DNA of 64,000 bases from Lyophyllum atratum (lineage: Eukaryota > Basidiomycota > Agaricomycetes > Agaricales > Lyophyllaceae), in contig JACGCN010000033.1 in assembly GCA_014905825.1 (NCBI GenBank), positions 496,001 to 560,000 on the forward strand, in the 5' to 3' direction. This document shows, in pieces, positions 13,889-27,756 of this stretch; position 1 is the first letter of the stretch, and each line of letters starts with the position of its first letter. The notes beneath the pieces are model-generated. The model searched no databases and was not told the DNA's origin. It saw only the letters and a program-made list of their open reading frames with translations. The position numbers and the translations under genes were made by a program.

Positions 13889-14880
13889 TGCATACGCGAT
13901 ACAGGACACGGCTTGTTCTGGATTTCAAGGCGAAATGGGTCGTTAAATATCGTGAACAGGCAGCGATGACCGGAAGTTCCAGTTTAAATGCGAATATTGC
14001 GCGAAAACAACGGGAAAGCAGAGCAAGAGAAGAAAACTTGAAGAAAGACTTGCCAATGGGCACTGGAGAAGGCACACGGAAACTGATGTTGGAAAATCAG
14101 ATGTTATTACGTAATTTACATGCAAAAAGTTATCACCATGCAACTCGGCACAACCTCGCTATCTTTGAGTCGTTACGAGTAGATGGCCCTTGAAAGGAGG
14201 TGCACTAAGCAGTGAACTGCGTAGACGCGTCTTGGAGCCTCAAAAGCCTCGCCCTTGTACAGATAATGGAAGGAGTCGTGTGTACACTTGTTCTCAACCT
14301 TGTTGGATGCCAAAGTTACGACGCGACTCGGCAAACAATCCATTCATTGGTTGCGACCGTCATGGTCCAGCACCACCTGATAATTGTGAATCTGTGATCT
14401 ACTCAACTGCGGCCGGTGTGCGACGAGAGAAAAGGGAGGTCCGAGGAGGCTTTCGGATCGTTTCTTCCATGATTGGCCTCAAGAGTCACAAAATCCACAG
14501 CCTATGTTAATGCTGATGGATAATAGTGATCACGCTTCCTTGTGTAGTGCGAAATGACAAGAAAGCTTGTGGAAGTCGTAAGGACTTGAAGAGATCGTCG
14601 TCGTCGTCACGTAATGAGGATATGCGAGCTTATGCGGGCCGTACATATGACCGCTATCACCAGGGGAAGTCGAATCTGTTTTGATCATCCATTTTCACAC
14701 GCAGACAAACCGTTCATTGGAATTTCCCAGGCCGCCTTCCATCTCCTGCCTTGTTGCTGCCCAGATTGTTGTTCTTGTTGTCGCCGTCCCCAGCGACCTC
14801 CTCCTCGCTGATAGCGGACTCCACGTTCTTTCTAATACCCACTCTCTTTTGATATAGTCAACTATTACTCTTAGACGATC
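13889..14880. other. Divergent intergenic region with an unassigned open frame
   Basis: About 1 kb between two divergently transcribed genes. A plus-strand frame stays open from an ATG at 13648 to 14193, partly antisense to the first exons of the vezatin-like gene. Its last 75 codons are charged and coding-like, but I recognise no family and found no convincing partner exons. The remainder to 14880 is probably promoter of the membrane-protein gene that starts at 14881. Confidence 0.4.
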
Positions 14881-16188
14881 ATGACTCTACACCACAATTC
14901 ACCAGCTCATCGTCAGCTCAAAGCTCGTCAAAAAAAACCATTCCTATTTCCTGGTATTGGTGACCCTACTGGTGACCCTACGGACACAACATCTGCCACG
15001 ACTCCAACCCCACCGTGTACGTTCAGATCGAAACTACCTTGACATACAATTCTTCCTTTCACTTACACATTGTCTTCAGCCTCGTCTCCTACCCCGCCAC
15101 CACCACCACCGACCACCAGCAAGACCCACGAGCCTACCCCCACACCCAGTAGCTCACAGCCGCCGCCGCCGCCGCCTCCCTCCAGCACGTCGACCAGCAA
15201 GTCCGCTGCGGCAACTTCGACTCAGTCTCACTCCACCTCGTCTGAATCTCATTCTGAATCCAAGACAGAGTCAAGTACCTCCGCCACGACGACAATCTCT
15301 TCGAAGACCACAGGCGCCGGCGTGAGTGTCGTACCTTCGCTACATTGTCACCCATCCTAACATTTTCCAGGCGGTTACTATCACCGGCACTCCCAAAACC
15401 CTGACACAAACGAGCACCTTCGGATCATTTACATCTACAAGCACTGATGATTCTTTCGCGAGCATCAGCGCCAGCGCGACTCCCACTGCTTCGAGCGGAA
15501 TGAGTACGGGAGCCATTGTGGGGAGTGTGGCAGGAGGCATCGTTGCAATTGCCTTCATTGGTCTTATCATTGCATTCTTCTTAGTACGTGAACACAGCTA
15601 ACATTACCTCAAACGTCGACTTAACATCCTCGCCTATTTAAGCGCCGCTGGCGTCGCAACCGCATCACTGACGAAGACTTCAATCAAGATGAATTCGTTC
15701 GTACCCCCAACATGTCAGACACGGGTTACCGCGCAAGCACCTTCGACCCCGTCCCTCCCAGCATGGCGCACCGTGGTCACAACGTCAGCCCATCCATGGG
15801 TAGTACCAACATGGCCGGACAAGGCGCGTTCCCATACAACGGTGGCGCCGCCGTGCAGGAGCGCCAACAATATTCGTACGGCCAGGGATATGAGCCCAAC
15901 GGCTTCAGGGACGATGACGAAGGCGAAATCGCGCATGGCGGGGCTTATAGCTCGGAGCCACAGGCTCAAGCCCCGTATAATGCTGAGGCTTATGGATCGT
16001 ATGCTTACTCGACTGAGGGTCAACATGCTGCCATGCCTCAATCATACGGGCATCCCTACTCGGCGCAAGAATACCAGGCCCATTATCAGGACAACGCGTC
16101 GCCGGCTCTAGTTGCAGGCGCGCCTGCTGTTGCGGCAGGCAGAGGCGCTCACGTTGTCGACCACAATGACGCGTATGGAGGGATCTAA
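14881..16188 (+). CDS. Single-pass membrane protein with Ser/Thr/Pro-rich ectodomain
   Basis: Four exons: 14881-15016, 15080-15321, 15371-15583 and 15643-16188, encoding about 378 residues. The N-terminal half is Pro/Ser/Thr-rich (poly-Pro run followed by SSTSTSKSAAATST), as in heavily O-glycosylated wall-facing proteins. One membrane segment follows (GAIVGSVAGGIVAIAFIGLI), then a basic stop-transfer RRWRRN and a Tyr/Gly/Gln-rich cytoplasmic tail. There is no classical signal peptide at the chosen start; topology rests on the positive-inside rule. This layout is typical of fungal surface sensors of the Mid2/SKG6 kind, but no specific family is recognised. The next gene but one, on the opposite strand, has the same general architecture. 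Confidence 0.75.
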
Positions 16189-17232
16189 AGAGATACGATG
16201 ATGGCGTTACGATGTTGATGATTTCCCCGATGCCCCGATTACCCTGTTGTGTGTTTCATTACCATGGCTTGACTTATTTATCTTCTCCCTAAACTTCACC
16301 TTCCCGTTCTATCCGCGTCACCTTCCGTGCAACGACCTGCGTCCTCACATGTATACCTGTGACTTCTACCCCTTCTTCATCTTCCTCCTGTCGACTCCCT
16401 ACCCGATCCTGATCCCCGCATGTTGCAAGTATACAGTATACCAGATATATCACCTCCACACGCCACCCGGCCGACGCACGCGCACATCTTCCTCCCCTGC
16501 ATGTCACGCCCGTCGTTCCATCTGACCACCGCCTTCCGCTTTTCGGGCCCGTGCCGCTTTATACCAACTTGTCAAGTACGTGTATGGCTCGTGGTGTGTG
16601 TACCTTTTTTGTAATGTTCCTATTATACTATTATTTCCCTTTTTACGGCATCTGTGTTTCTTTCACAAACCCTCCAGGGCCAATTTTTCTTTGGGTGCCC
16701 TCGGGGAAGTTTGAATTTTTTTCCTTCCTGCTTTGGGACCCTGGAGATTCCTTATAATTGAATACTAGTGTTGTTTTTCAAGAATGCCGTGCAATAAGAA
16801 GTTGCCGGAGCTGTGGGGCTCATCAGCCGATGCTCTGACATGAAGATATTTGGAATAGTACATGCTTGACTCGAATGCTCCGATCATCGACTGCCTGCAT
16901 TACAACACCGGTGTCCTTATCATCATCGCATTCCATCAGATATGCGTGCTCGGGATCATCACTGTACATATTATTGATACCTAACTGGACAATAAGTATG
17001 GTAAGGAACTTTGGAAGCAGATCGAAAGAGTGGCGGACGACATGGGTAAGGGCGAGGTACAAGTACATGCATTCTGGAATCTTATAAGAGTATAGGATAT
17101 GCAGGCTAGGATCCAATAGGGAAGGTGCAAAGACTGGAGGGTGTCAGTCAGAAACAGTCTTAAGATGTATGTACGATAAGCACACCCGGGTATGAGTATC
17201 CCAGTATCCAAAAGAAAAGGTCAACGGGTGGA
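16189..17232. other. Convergent intergenic region (3' flanks)
   Basis: About 1 kb between two convergent membrane-protein genes. The first 550 bases are strikingly pyrimidine-rich on the plus strand, which makes long but meaningless open frames. No gene is supported. Confidence 0.5.
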
Positions 17233-18341
17233 TCACGACCAAGGCCGGAACCAAGAGCTCGTCTTATTCTCATTCTGATGGTCCCCGCGCTGGTAATCCG
17301 CCCCGATATACATAGTAGGTTGATGCTGGCGCATGGGCGGCCACGGGGACTGTGTGGATCGCGAGGCTTCGGTATCGCTGTCCCCAGATTGGTGTCGCCG
17401 CCGCCTGCGCCGCCAGAAAATGTACGCGAGCACTGCGACGGCGGTGAGCCCGAGGGAGAGTCCTATCGTGATGCCCACGGCCTGTGCGATCAATGTGCGC
17501 TTCGAGTTGTCTTGGACAGGCGAGATGGTGGGGCCAGGGCTGCCAATGGTGGGTAGGGAGGCGGAGGGAGGGAGGGTCATGGATGGGAGGAATACCGAAG
17601 TTGCCCTGATGAATTAATTAATCGCCGTTTAGTTGTCAGCGTCTAGATACAGGGGATAGGGTGCACATACTTACGAATCGTCTGTGACAGTTAATAAGAG
17701 GCCGCCGATGTCCAGCCGTGCTGGAAACGCCTCAGGGACATAAGTGACGGCTACGGTCGAGATTTCGGATTCCACAAGATTGAGGATAAAGACCATGCCG
17801 ACGGAGGAGTTGAACACGGCAGACCTGATTGTGCCGTTATTTGACACCGTGATGTTGGTGGTGGCATTTGACTGGAAGGAGGTAGAGAGGTACAAAGCGG
17901 AGGCTTTGAAACACAGGTCGGCGTATGTAAGACGGCCAGGATGATGAAGAGGAGATGGGAAAAGCGCACCTCGAAACTTAAAGAACATCTGCGGTATGAT
18001 GCTTATAGAGTCGCGATCGGGTGTCGGCCCATTGGTGGAAACGAGTGTTGTGCCATTCAGATCGAGGACTTGCCTTGCAACGATGCCATTCTCAGAAGTT
18101 GTTCATTAGCTCTGAGTTGAACGAGAGGTACTCACCAGGCACCGCTACATTGCTGGTTAGCATTTGGGGTGGAGGCATCGCAGACGGAAGGAGTGTATAC
18201 GATCTGAGGCGTGGTACTGGAGACGGTGACATTGCGACGAGTAGACTGAGCTTGCGTCCATTGTGCAAGAGATAGCAGAAGAAGGAGGACAAAGGGGAAC
18301 CAAGCCCAGCTACGCGTGGAATGGTAGGTGGCCTGTAACAT
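17233..18341 (-). CDS. Secreted/anchored protein with one C-terminal transmembrane segment
   Basis: Three exons: 18341-18136, 18073-17675 and 17605-17233, about 325 residues. The N-terminus is a signal peptide (FPFVLLLLLSLAQWTQA). The outer domain has several N-glycosylation sequons (for example NVTV, NATT, NITV, NNGT) and hydrophobic beta-like strands. A membrane segment (AVGITIGLSLGLTAVAVLAY) is followed by RRRRRR and a short cytoplasmic tail. The architecture is that of many basidiomycete surface proteins of unknown function. A possible additional intron inside exon 2 (donor near 17967) cannot be excluded, but the frame is open across it. No known domain name is offered. Confidence 0.7.
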
Positions 18342-20806
18342 CCAAGGCCAGGGGTGCTCGAGGAGGCTTAACGAGATTCAGCGAGTATAGAACTTGCCCC
18401 GCGGCCTGAGGCTAGTCCGTAGCGCAAGCGCGTGGGGAGATAGCTAGGTAGTACAACAGAAGGAAGCCTGAGTTAAGGGGACTTCTGTTTCCATGGGCGA
18501 CCTCTGTCCGAGTCTGCCTCGTGAACCTCATCCTCAATCTGTACATCCTCTGTTCCGGGATTAACCATGTTGGCATCATGTCATTCTGTGTATGGATCCA
18601 GAATCTTCATCGATAGAAGTCAAGTAGGCGCTTGAGCGCATTTGGGATCCAAAGCCCCGTGGAAGAGAGTCATAGATTACAAGCACTGGTGATGAATGGA
18701 TGATGGATTGTTTGAAGATCGAATTCGCCGGGCCGAGTCGAGCAGGGGTCACCGGGTTTATGGAACCTTTGTCAGTGGCTTGATCTATCAGGATTCACCA
18801 TCACCATCAGACAAGAATAGGTCCTTTGGGAGAGCTTTGGCTATCTATGGCGTGTAGAGAGGTTGGAGGTGCGAAAGGTACAGAGAATCTACATCTATCG
18901 ATGGAATTATCATTCCATCGGTTGAAGAACTTGGTCTTCGAATATGAAAAGATTCAATAAACTGACAAACTTGGAAAACATGTTTGTAATCATTACTATC
19001 TTATATGAAATCGGGGTGTATGTATGAAAGCTCGCATGCTATGTCTTGCGATTCTTCGCAGATATCACTCCGAGGTCAACGGGGATTCTTCGTTGCTATG
19101 CGCCTGCGTATGGCTTCTTCCATGGGCGGCTGTCAGTTTGACTGTCATATGGAACGAGAAAAGGAGCAAATTCGTACTTCAGGCTCGGAACGCGGATCCG
19201 CGAGCCTGTCGCCGGGAGCAGTCACTACTGCGACAGAATAGACAGGTAGAGTGGGTCTCCGACGCACGCGCGTCGAGCGACACAAGAAGCGCTCTAGGGG
19301 ATGAGTCCTTTTGTCCGAGGGTGGTCGTAAGGTGGTCGAGGCAGCGATGTGCTCATTCCTCTGGGTGGAAAATATCAACTTCAGGAGTAAGCTTCGCCTG
19401 ATCTTCCAAAATAACGACAGAGGATCATTGTACCTTTTGACAAGAATATGGTTCTCACTGTTGATTCCAAAGTCCAACATTCGTACGACCATCTGATATT
19501 GCAGGGATAATAAAAAATGTCGGATTGGTCGGCTCGGAGGCGTTGACAACTTCCTGATATTGTTAACATTCCTAGAACATGTCTGGTTAGTATAAACACG
19601 TTAAGATGGTAGTAGTTGACCAACATGAAACTGATTCCATATCACCTTATGAACACAATGTGCCAGAAACGGTAAGGTGTGGGGTCGGTCTGATGCGGGT
19701 TGGTAGCGCTGGACGATATTCGATTCATCAGGTTTTAGGATACGACGAGATATTGTGAAACATCCCGGAAGCTTGTGCGCGACCTCAGCGTGAATCCTTC
19801 CGGGTAGCAGTCGTCCGAACAGCAGGGCAAGAGATCGATGTGGCGATAACCATTTCTGGGTCATGAAGCGCAGCCATAGCCTAGATTCTAAGTTTTCCCA
19901 GATGGCACTCAGTCGAAGAGCGGGAATGGGGGAGTTTCGAGGAGTTTCGTGGACAAGATTTGCCATGAATACGTCTCAAAAGGTCGCGGAAAGCTTGAAT
20001 GAACGGGGAGCGAGACTCGATGATTAAATTGAGGCCCCAATGGTCCACGACAACCGATTAATCCGGCGTAAGTATCGTCATCAGAGGAGGCCAATTTCAG
20101 AGACTTCAGGGACGACTAGGGATGGATACCGTTGAACGGCCTGACACACTCTCCGACGACAGCACCAGAACCTGTCCGAAGTCCGTCCAGATTTAAGGCT
20201 TCCTCGGCATAAGTGGCAACAGCAGGATGAGACAAAATACTAGCCCACAGCAATGTGTTCCCGTCGACGCTAGAACGAACGTGGAAATGCTGAACAAGAA
20301 TTGAATCGGTGATTACATCTTGGAAACGCTAGTACCACCACCGCAGTCCGGCAGAGTTGGGATCTTCGGGATGCGAGATCCATGATACGCCGAGAACAGA
20401 CAGGAATGGTGCGCCCTTGAGCTGGATCTGTTCCAAGTTACTTGCAGGGTGCGTCGATGTTGTTCAAGTTGGTTGATGACGGCTGCAGATGTGACGTCGA
20501 CTCGATAGATCAGATCCGATTCTCATCTAATCAGACAACCAGAGCCTCATTGAGATTATGCACTTATATATGTTGTGCGGTGGGACCAGAAAGATTTGTC
20601 TGATTGTTTGCGTGTGGAGAAGAAATATTTTGATATTCCTATGTAAAAGCCTTGAGCTCAGGTTGACTTCTGGGCATGGCAACAAGTGGAAAAGATAAGC
20701 GATAAGATAAGATCGATCGAAAAGCGATAACCCCACCACGGAATGATGCTCTTCGCAAGACACGCGTCCAACGCTGTTATATACCTCGAACCATCGGGAA
20801 GCTACA
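18342..20806. other. Gene-poor region with possible decayed coding sequence
   Basis: About 2.5 kb without a defensible gene. On the minus strand, between about 20440 and 19570, stretches read like protein (for example SSVDGNTLLWASILSHPAVA near 20260) but are broken by stop codons and frame changes, and I could not join them with splice sites. This may be an old pseudogene of unknown family. The part next to 20806 should contain the cofactor B promoter. Confidence 0.35.
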
Positions 20807-21739
20807 ATGTCAGGTGTAGTTCGCCTTTGGGTTATTTCCCCAGACACACACTCGGAGCGTCGCTTGGAATTACATATAACAGTGGAGAAACTCAAGGTTC
20901 TAGAAATATTGCCATCTTCGTCGCTTTCTCCTTTGTACTGATATCGCATACAGGGAAACCTTGAGCTCATCACAGGCGTCCCAGCGGCAAACCAGATCAT
21001 CTCACTGTACAACTCTGAAAGTGATTCAGAGGCTGTAGCAACCCTTTCGGATGATTCAAAGCAGATTGGGTTTTATGGGCTGAGGGATTACCAGGTCCTC
21101 AAGGTTAGTGGTTGGGCCCAGTGACCGCGCATTTACAACTCGTCTTACGATCGGTCTGTGCTAGGTGGAGGATACGAATCCTTCAGTCTCGTTCACAGGG
21201 CAAATGACGGATGTGTCGCAAGTAGAAAAATTCGAATTAACGACAGATGAATACGCTAAACGCCAAGGTAATTCACAAACTTGATATAGAATCCACAGCA
21301 TTGGTCAATATCGCCTTTCCTGCAGACACCGTCCTGGCGTACAAGCAGCGAAACCAAATGGGCCGATTCGCACCAAAAGAAGAGGCCGCCGAGGCCGAGT
21401 CTGAGGTGCCCGCGGACATCATTATCAATTCGCGGTGTGAGGTGGAGTCGACAGAAGCTGGGCTAAGCAAACGGGGCACAGTGCGTTTTGTTGGCACAAC
21501 CAAGTTCGGGAAAGGCGTGTGGGTGGGGATCGAGTACGACGAGCCCATGGGCAAAAACGATGGATCGTACGTGTGATATCTTGCAAATCTTCATGGCCGC
21601 TGACACTGAGTCATTCAGCGTACAAGACGAGCGATACTTTACATGCCGACCGAAGTACGGCGTGTTCGTACACCCGGATAAAGTGAAGGTTGGGGATTAT
21701 CCGGTCGAGGAGCTTGACTTGGACGACGAGGAGATGTAG
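20807..21739 (+). CDS. Tubulin-folding cofactor B
   Basis: Five exons: 20807-20896, 20954-21103, 21165-21267, 21326-21566 and 21619-21739, giving about 234 residues, close to the usual length of TBCB/Alp11. The N-terminal third is a ubiquitin-like domain ([20 protein letters not shown], then [18 protein letters not shown]). The C-terminal third is a CAP-Gly domain with [20 protein letters not shown], and the protein ends DLDDEEM, the acidic tail typical of the family. The protein helps fold alpha-tubulin in the cytosol together with cofactor E. The first intron has an unusual donor (GTTCTA), but its acceptor and branch region are good and the join restores the ubiquitin-like fold. The gene lies 245 bases before CDC48 on the same strand. 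Confidence 0.93.
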
Positions 21740-21984
21740 ATAAGACTGGCATGCATCTGTATACCCGATGTCGGTACCTGGAGTCGACACACTTTGATGA
21801 TCATGAATGAGCTGGAAAGTGGGAGAAGGAACGGGAAGGGTGCACGTCGGAACGGGCCACGTGTGAAAAATCTTTGGCTGTGTTTGTCAGACCCACGTCG
21901 TGGACGCGCGTCCTCTTCTCTCATTCATCTTTCATAAGCCCGGGGCACTGCACATTCTTCCGTACTCCCTCCTTCATATCCAAC

Positions 21985-24989
<3,005 letters not shown>

Positions 24990-25172
24990 GGAGGGGGTTA
25001 GCCTCAAAACTGGAACGTTTCTTTTGTCTTGTAAATGACCTTACCTAGTTTAGCCTTGTACTGCATGTGCCCATGAATGATTAGAGGATTTTCGATGCAC
25101 ACTCGTCTAGACTGGGTACCCTTGAGTATAGTATGACGATGCTCTCCTTCCGATACATCGAGGACGTGTGGT

Positions 25173-25431
25173 TCGATGTCTGTCCAAGACATCAGGCACT
25201 ATGAGATATTCTCTCAGGGCTCATTTTTATTACAACACTCAGGTTCATCTTCATTACAACACCTTATCTTTTGCTCCCTGCTTATCTGCGTTTATTTTAT
25301 GAGAACTTGCAACAATGGCATCAATTTCAATGACAGAAGGCGACCCTGATGCATCTTCCAGCACCGCCTGGGATAACTACGGCTTCACTGAAGATGCTGC
25401 GGATGACGACTAGGATGCCTACAGGAGGGGG
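25173..25431 (+). pseudogene. Truncated duplicate of the CDC48 3' end
   Basis: This stretch resembles CDC48 exons 10 and 11 and the intron between them. It keeps CCAAGACATCAGGC followed by a MFSQ-like end, then GAAGGCGACCCTGATGC and a GATGACGAC tail that stops early. It starts about 185 bases after the CDC48 stop. The copy lacks everything upstream, has diverged at many positions, carries a small internal repeat of an ATTACAACAC-type segment in the former intron, and has no start codon of its own. It is best read as an old partial tandem duplication, not a gene. Confidence 0.8.
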
Positions 25432-25648
25432 TTGATGTCTGTTGATGTCCAGTATTGCCAACATGAATAATATGCGCCACGATGGACAAGTGCTCCACTT
25501 AAGGGTGTTGACACACACGACCAAATGACCGAAAGGAGATGTGCGATTCACGTGTGGATAGTGGAGGGTTCACCGGTTCCCGTCCGGCGTCGTCACTCTT
25601 TATTATCTCGTGCGCAACCAGCGCCCTCCGTTTTGCGCTGAGCTCAGC

Positions 25649-27504
25649 ATGCAGGAGCCCCAGCAAGAGGAGAAACTGTCCCCAGCCTCAAGGAACCTCT
25701 CTGCTACCTCTCTCCGAGACCGTCTCCAGATGCTGACCGCCTCGCCCATAAATCCAGTAGCTGCTCTCCATGCAAACGTCAAGTACTGTCTTTTTATCTC
25801 TTACCTATGCTGGCACCTAATATTCCACGTCTCAGTTTCGTTCCAGCGAAGATACCTAGGAAGCGGAGGCTTCAGATGCTGGCTGTCGCCATGTGGTCTG
25901 TTATGATTGTGATAACTACGGTGTTGTTTCTGCTACTCTGGTGCGCCCTCTTTTCCATGCTCCCGCTTCCAAATGAGCTGATTATAACTCGCGCATGGTT
26001 TCAGCTCGATTCCGCCCCTCTGGCCGTTCTTGGCGATATACCTGATATGGGCGCGTTGTTTCGATAAAAGCCCCGAGAATGGAGGGAGGATGAGCCCCTG
26101 GTTCCGCTCGCTGAGATACTGGAAGTACTTTGCAGATTACTATCCTGCATCGTGAGTGGGAATCATCTCTTCTAGTTTTGGCATTCACCTTCAGTGCCGA
26201 AAACAGATTTTTGAAGGTATGATTGGAAACTTGCATGTTTTGCGAGACGTTGACATGTCGTGCGCGGGGTTAGGAGGCCGACCTTCCCGCTGACCGGCCA
26301 TATGTATTTGGTTATCATCCGCATGGTATGCTCGCCTGTGCTCCCGTGTGACCGGAGCAGCTCACGATGCATTGGCTAATACAGGAATCATTGGAATGTA
26401 GGATATTGCTGCATATATGCTGTCTTATTTGACCAATCCTTCGCCGCAGGGGTGCTCTGGCGACTTTCGCGACAGATGGTAACGTCCTGCGCGCTCCTTG
26501 CCCATATCGAGTCCTAAAAAATCCCAATAGCCACAGGGTTTTCGACTGCTTTCCCAGGAATTAAGCCACATCTGCTGACCCTCACGACTAACTTCAACAT
26601 GCCTTTCTACCGGGACATCCTACTTGCTTTGGGGGTGTGCAGTGTCAGCAAACAGTCCTGTTCCAATATTCTCAAGGCTGGCCCTGGAAACGCTATCACG
26701 ATCGTCGTAGGAGGCGCGGCGGAGAGCTTGAGTGCGCGTCCCGGGACGGCTGACTTGACATTACGAAGACGGTGAGCAGGCTTTCGTCCTTCTGCCGCCA
26801 ATATATGCTCAAGTGTGTCCACATAGACTGGGATTTATCAAATTGGCTATCCAGCACGGGTTCGTGCCACTTCCCCCCTCTCGCTTCACGTATCGTTTGT
26901 CTAACATCGTACGTTAGAGCCGACCTTGTACCCGTCTTCTCCTTTGGTGAAAATGACGTCAGTTCTGCCCTCCATGGCCCCCTATGTGACTAAAATTGAT
27001 GGGAGTCGTTCTAGATTTACGAACAAATGCCGAACGAAAGAGGAACGACGGTGTATGCCCTCCAGAGAAAGTTCCAGTCGGTATTTGGTTTTACCCTACC
27101 ACTATTTCACGGCCGTGGGCTATTAAATTGTATGCTTTAACCCTGTTTGATGTGTAATATTTGATCTAACCTTACTTCACCCCCTAGATAACCTCGGTCT
27201 AATGCCTTACCGGCGGCAGATAGTCGCAGTTAGTAAGTGACCTCCCAGTCAGTCTTTGTTTAACTGCTGACATCCTCGTGCGATCAGTTGGAAAACCCAT
27301 CCATGTTGAGAAGTGTGAAAAGCCGAGTTTGGACGAGATTGTCCGGGTGCAAGAGATGTACATAGAAGAGCTCACGCGGTCCGTTCTCCCTTGTACTCTC
27401 CCTCTTCTGGCTGTGTACTGAGAAGATGTCATGACAGGATCTGGAATACTTACAAAGACGAGTTCGCCAAAGCACGTCTGCGGGAACTTAATATTATAGA
27501 CTAA
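25649..27504 (+). CDS. Diacylglycerol O-acyltransferase 2
   Basis: Fourteen exons can be joined in frame: 25649-25782, 25836-25940, 26005-26151, 26195-26216, 26274-26325, 26385-26397, 26450-26478, 26531-26771, 26827-26859, 26918-26957, 27015-27129, 27188-27232, 27288-27378 and 27438-27504; 377 residues, normal for DGAT2. After a membrane hairpin (MWSVMIVITTVLFLLL then PPLWPFLAIYLIW) come the family marks: YFADYYPA, the active-site YVFGYHPHG, NFNMPFYRD, GGAAESL (family GGxxE), LGFIKLAIQHGADLVPVFSFGE, and FHGRG. The enzyme makes triacylglycerol from diacylglycerol and acyl-CoA at the ER and lipid droplets. Two exons are only 22 and 13 bases long. All checked junctions keep phase, so the gene appears functional. 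Confidence 0.93.
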
Positions 27505-27756
27505 GTGATGGACTTGTAATACTTCTTCAATCAGTTATCGCGCTATCACTCGAGGACACAGATGCGCATCCTTCCGCTCTTTCGCATTCTCCCCAGGCCG
27601 AAACTCCGTGCTCTCAGACAGACTTGACGCGTCTTGGGGTGACTTGAGCGCTCAACCCAGGTAACACAGATCTGTACACTGATATTTATATTCCCCGTAG
27701 TCCCAATACTGACATAAGAGACATGATATTCATGGAGCCCTTTGAAAGGTTTTCGT

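Noticed and set aside
16247..16700. Long open frames on the plus strand after the membrane-protein gene
   Set aside because: They are caused by a pyrimidine-rich 3' flank with few stop codons, have no start context and no conserved features.
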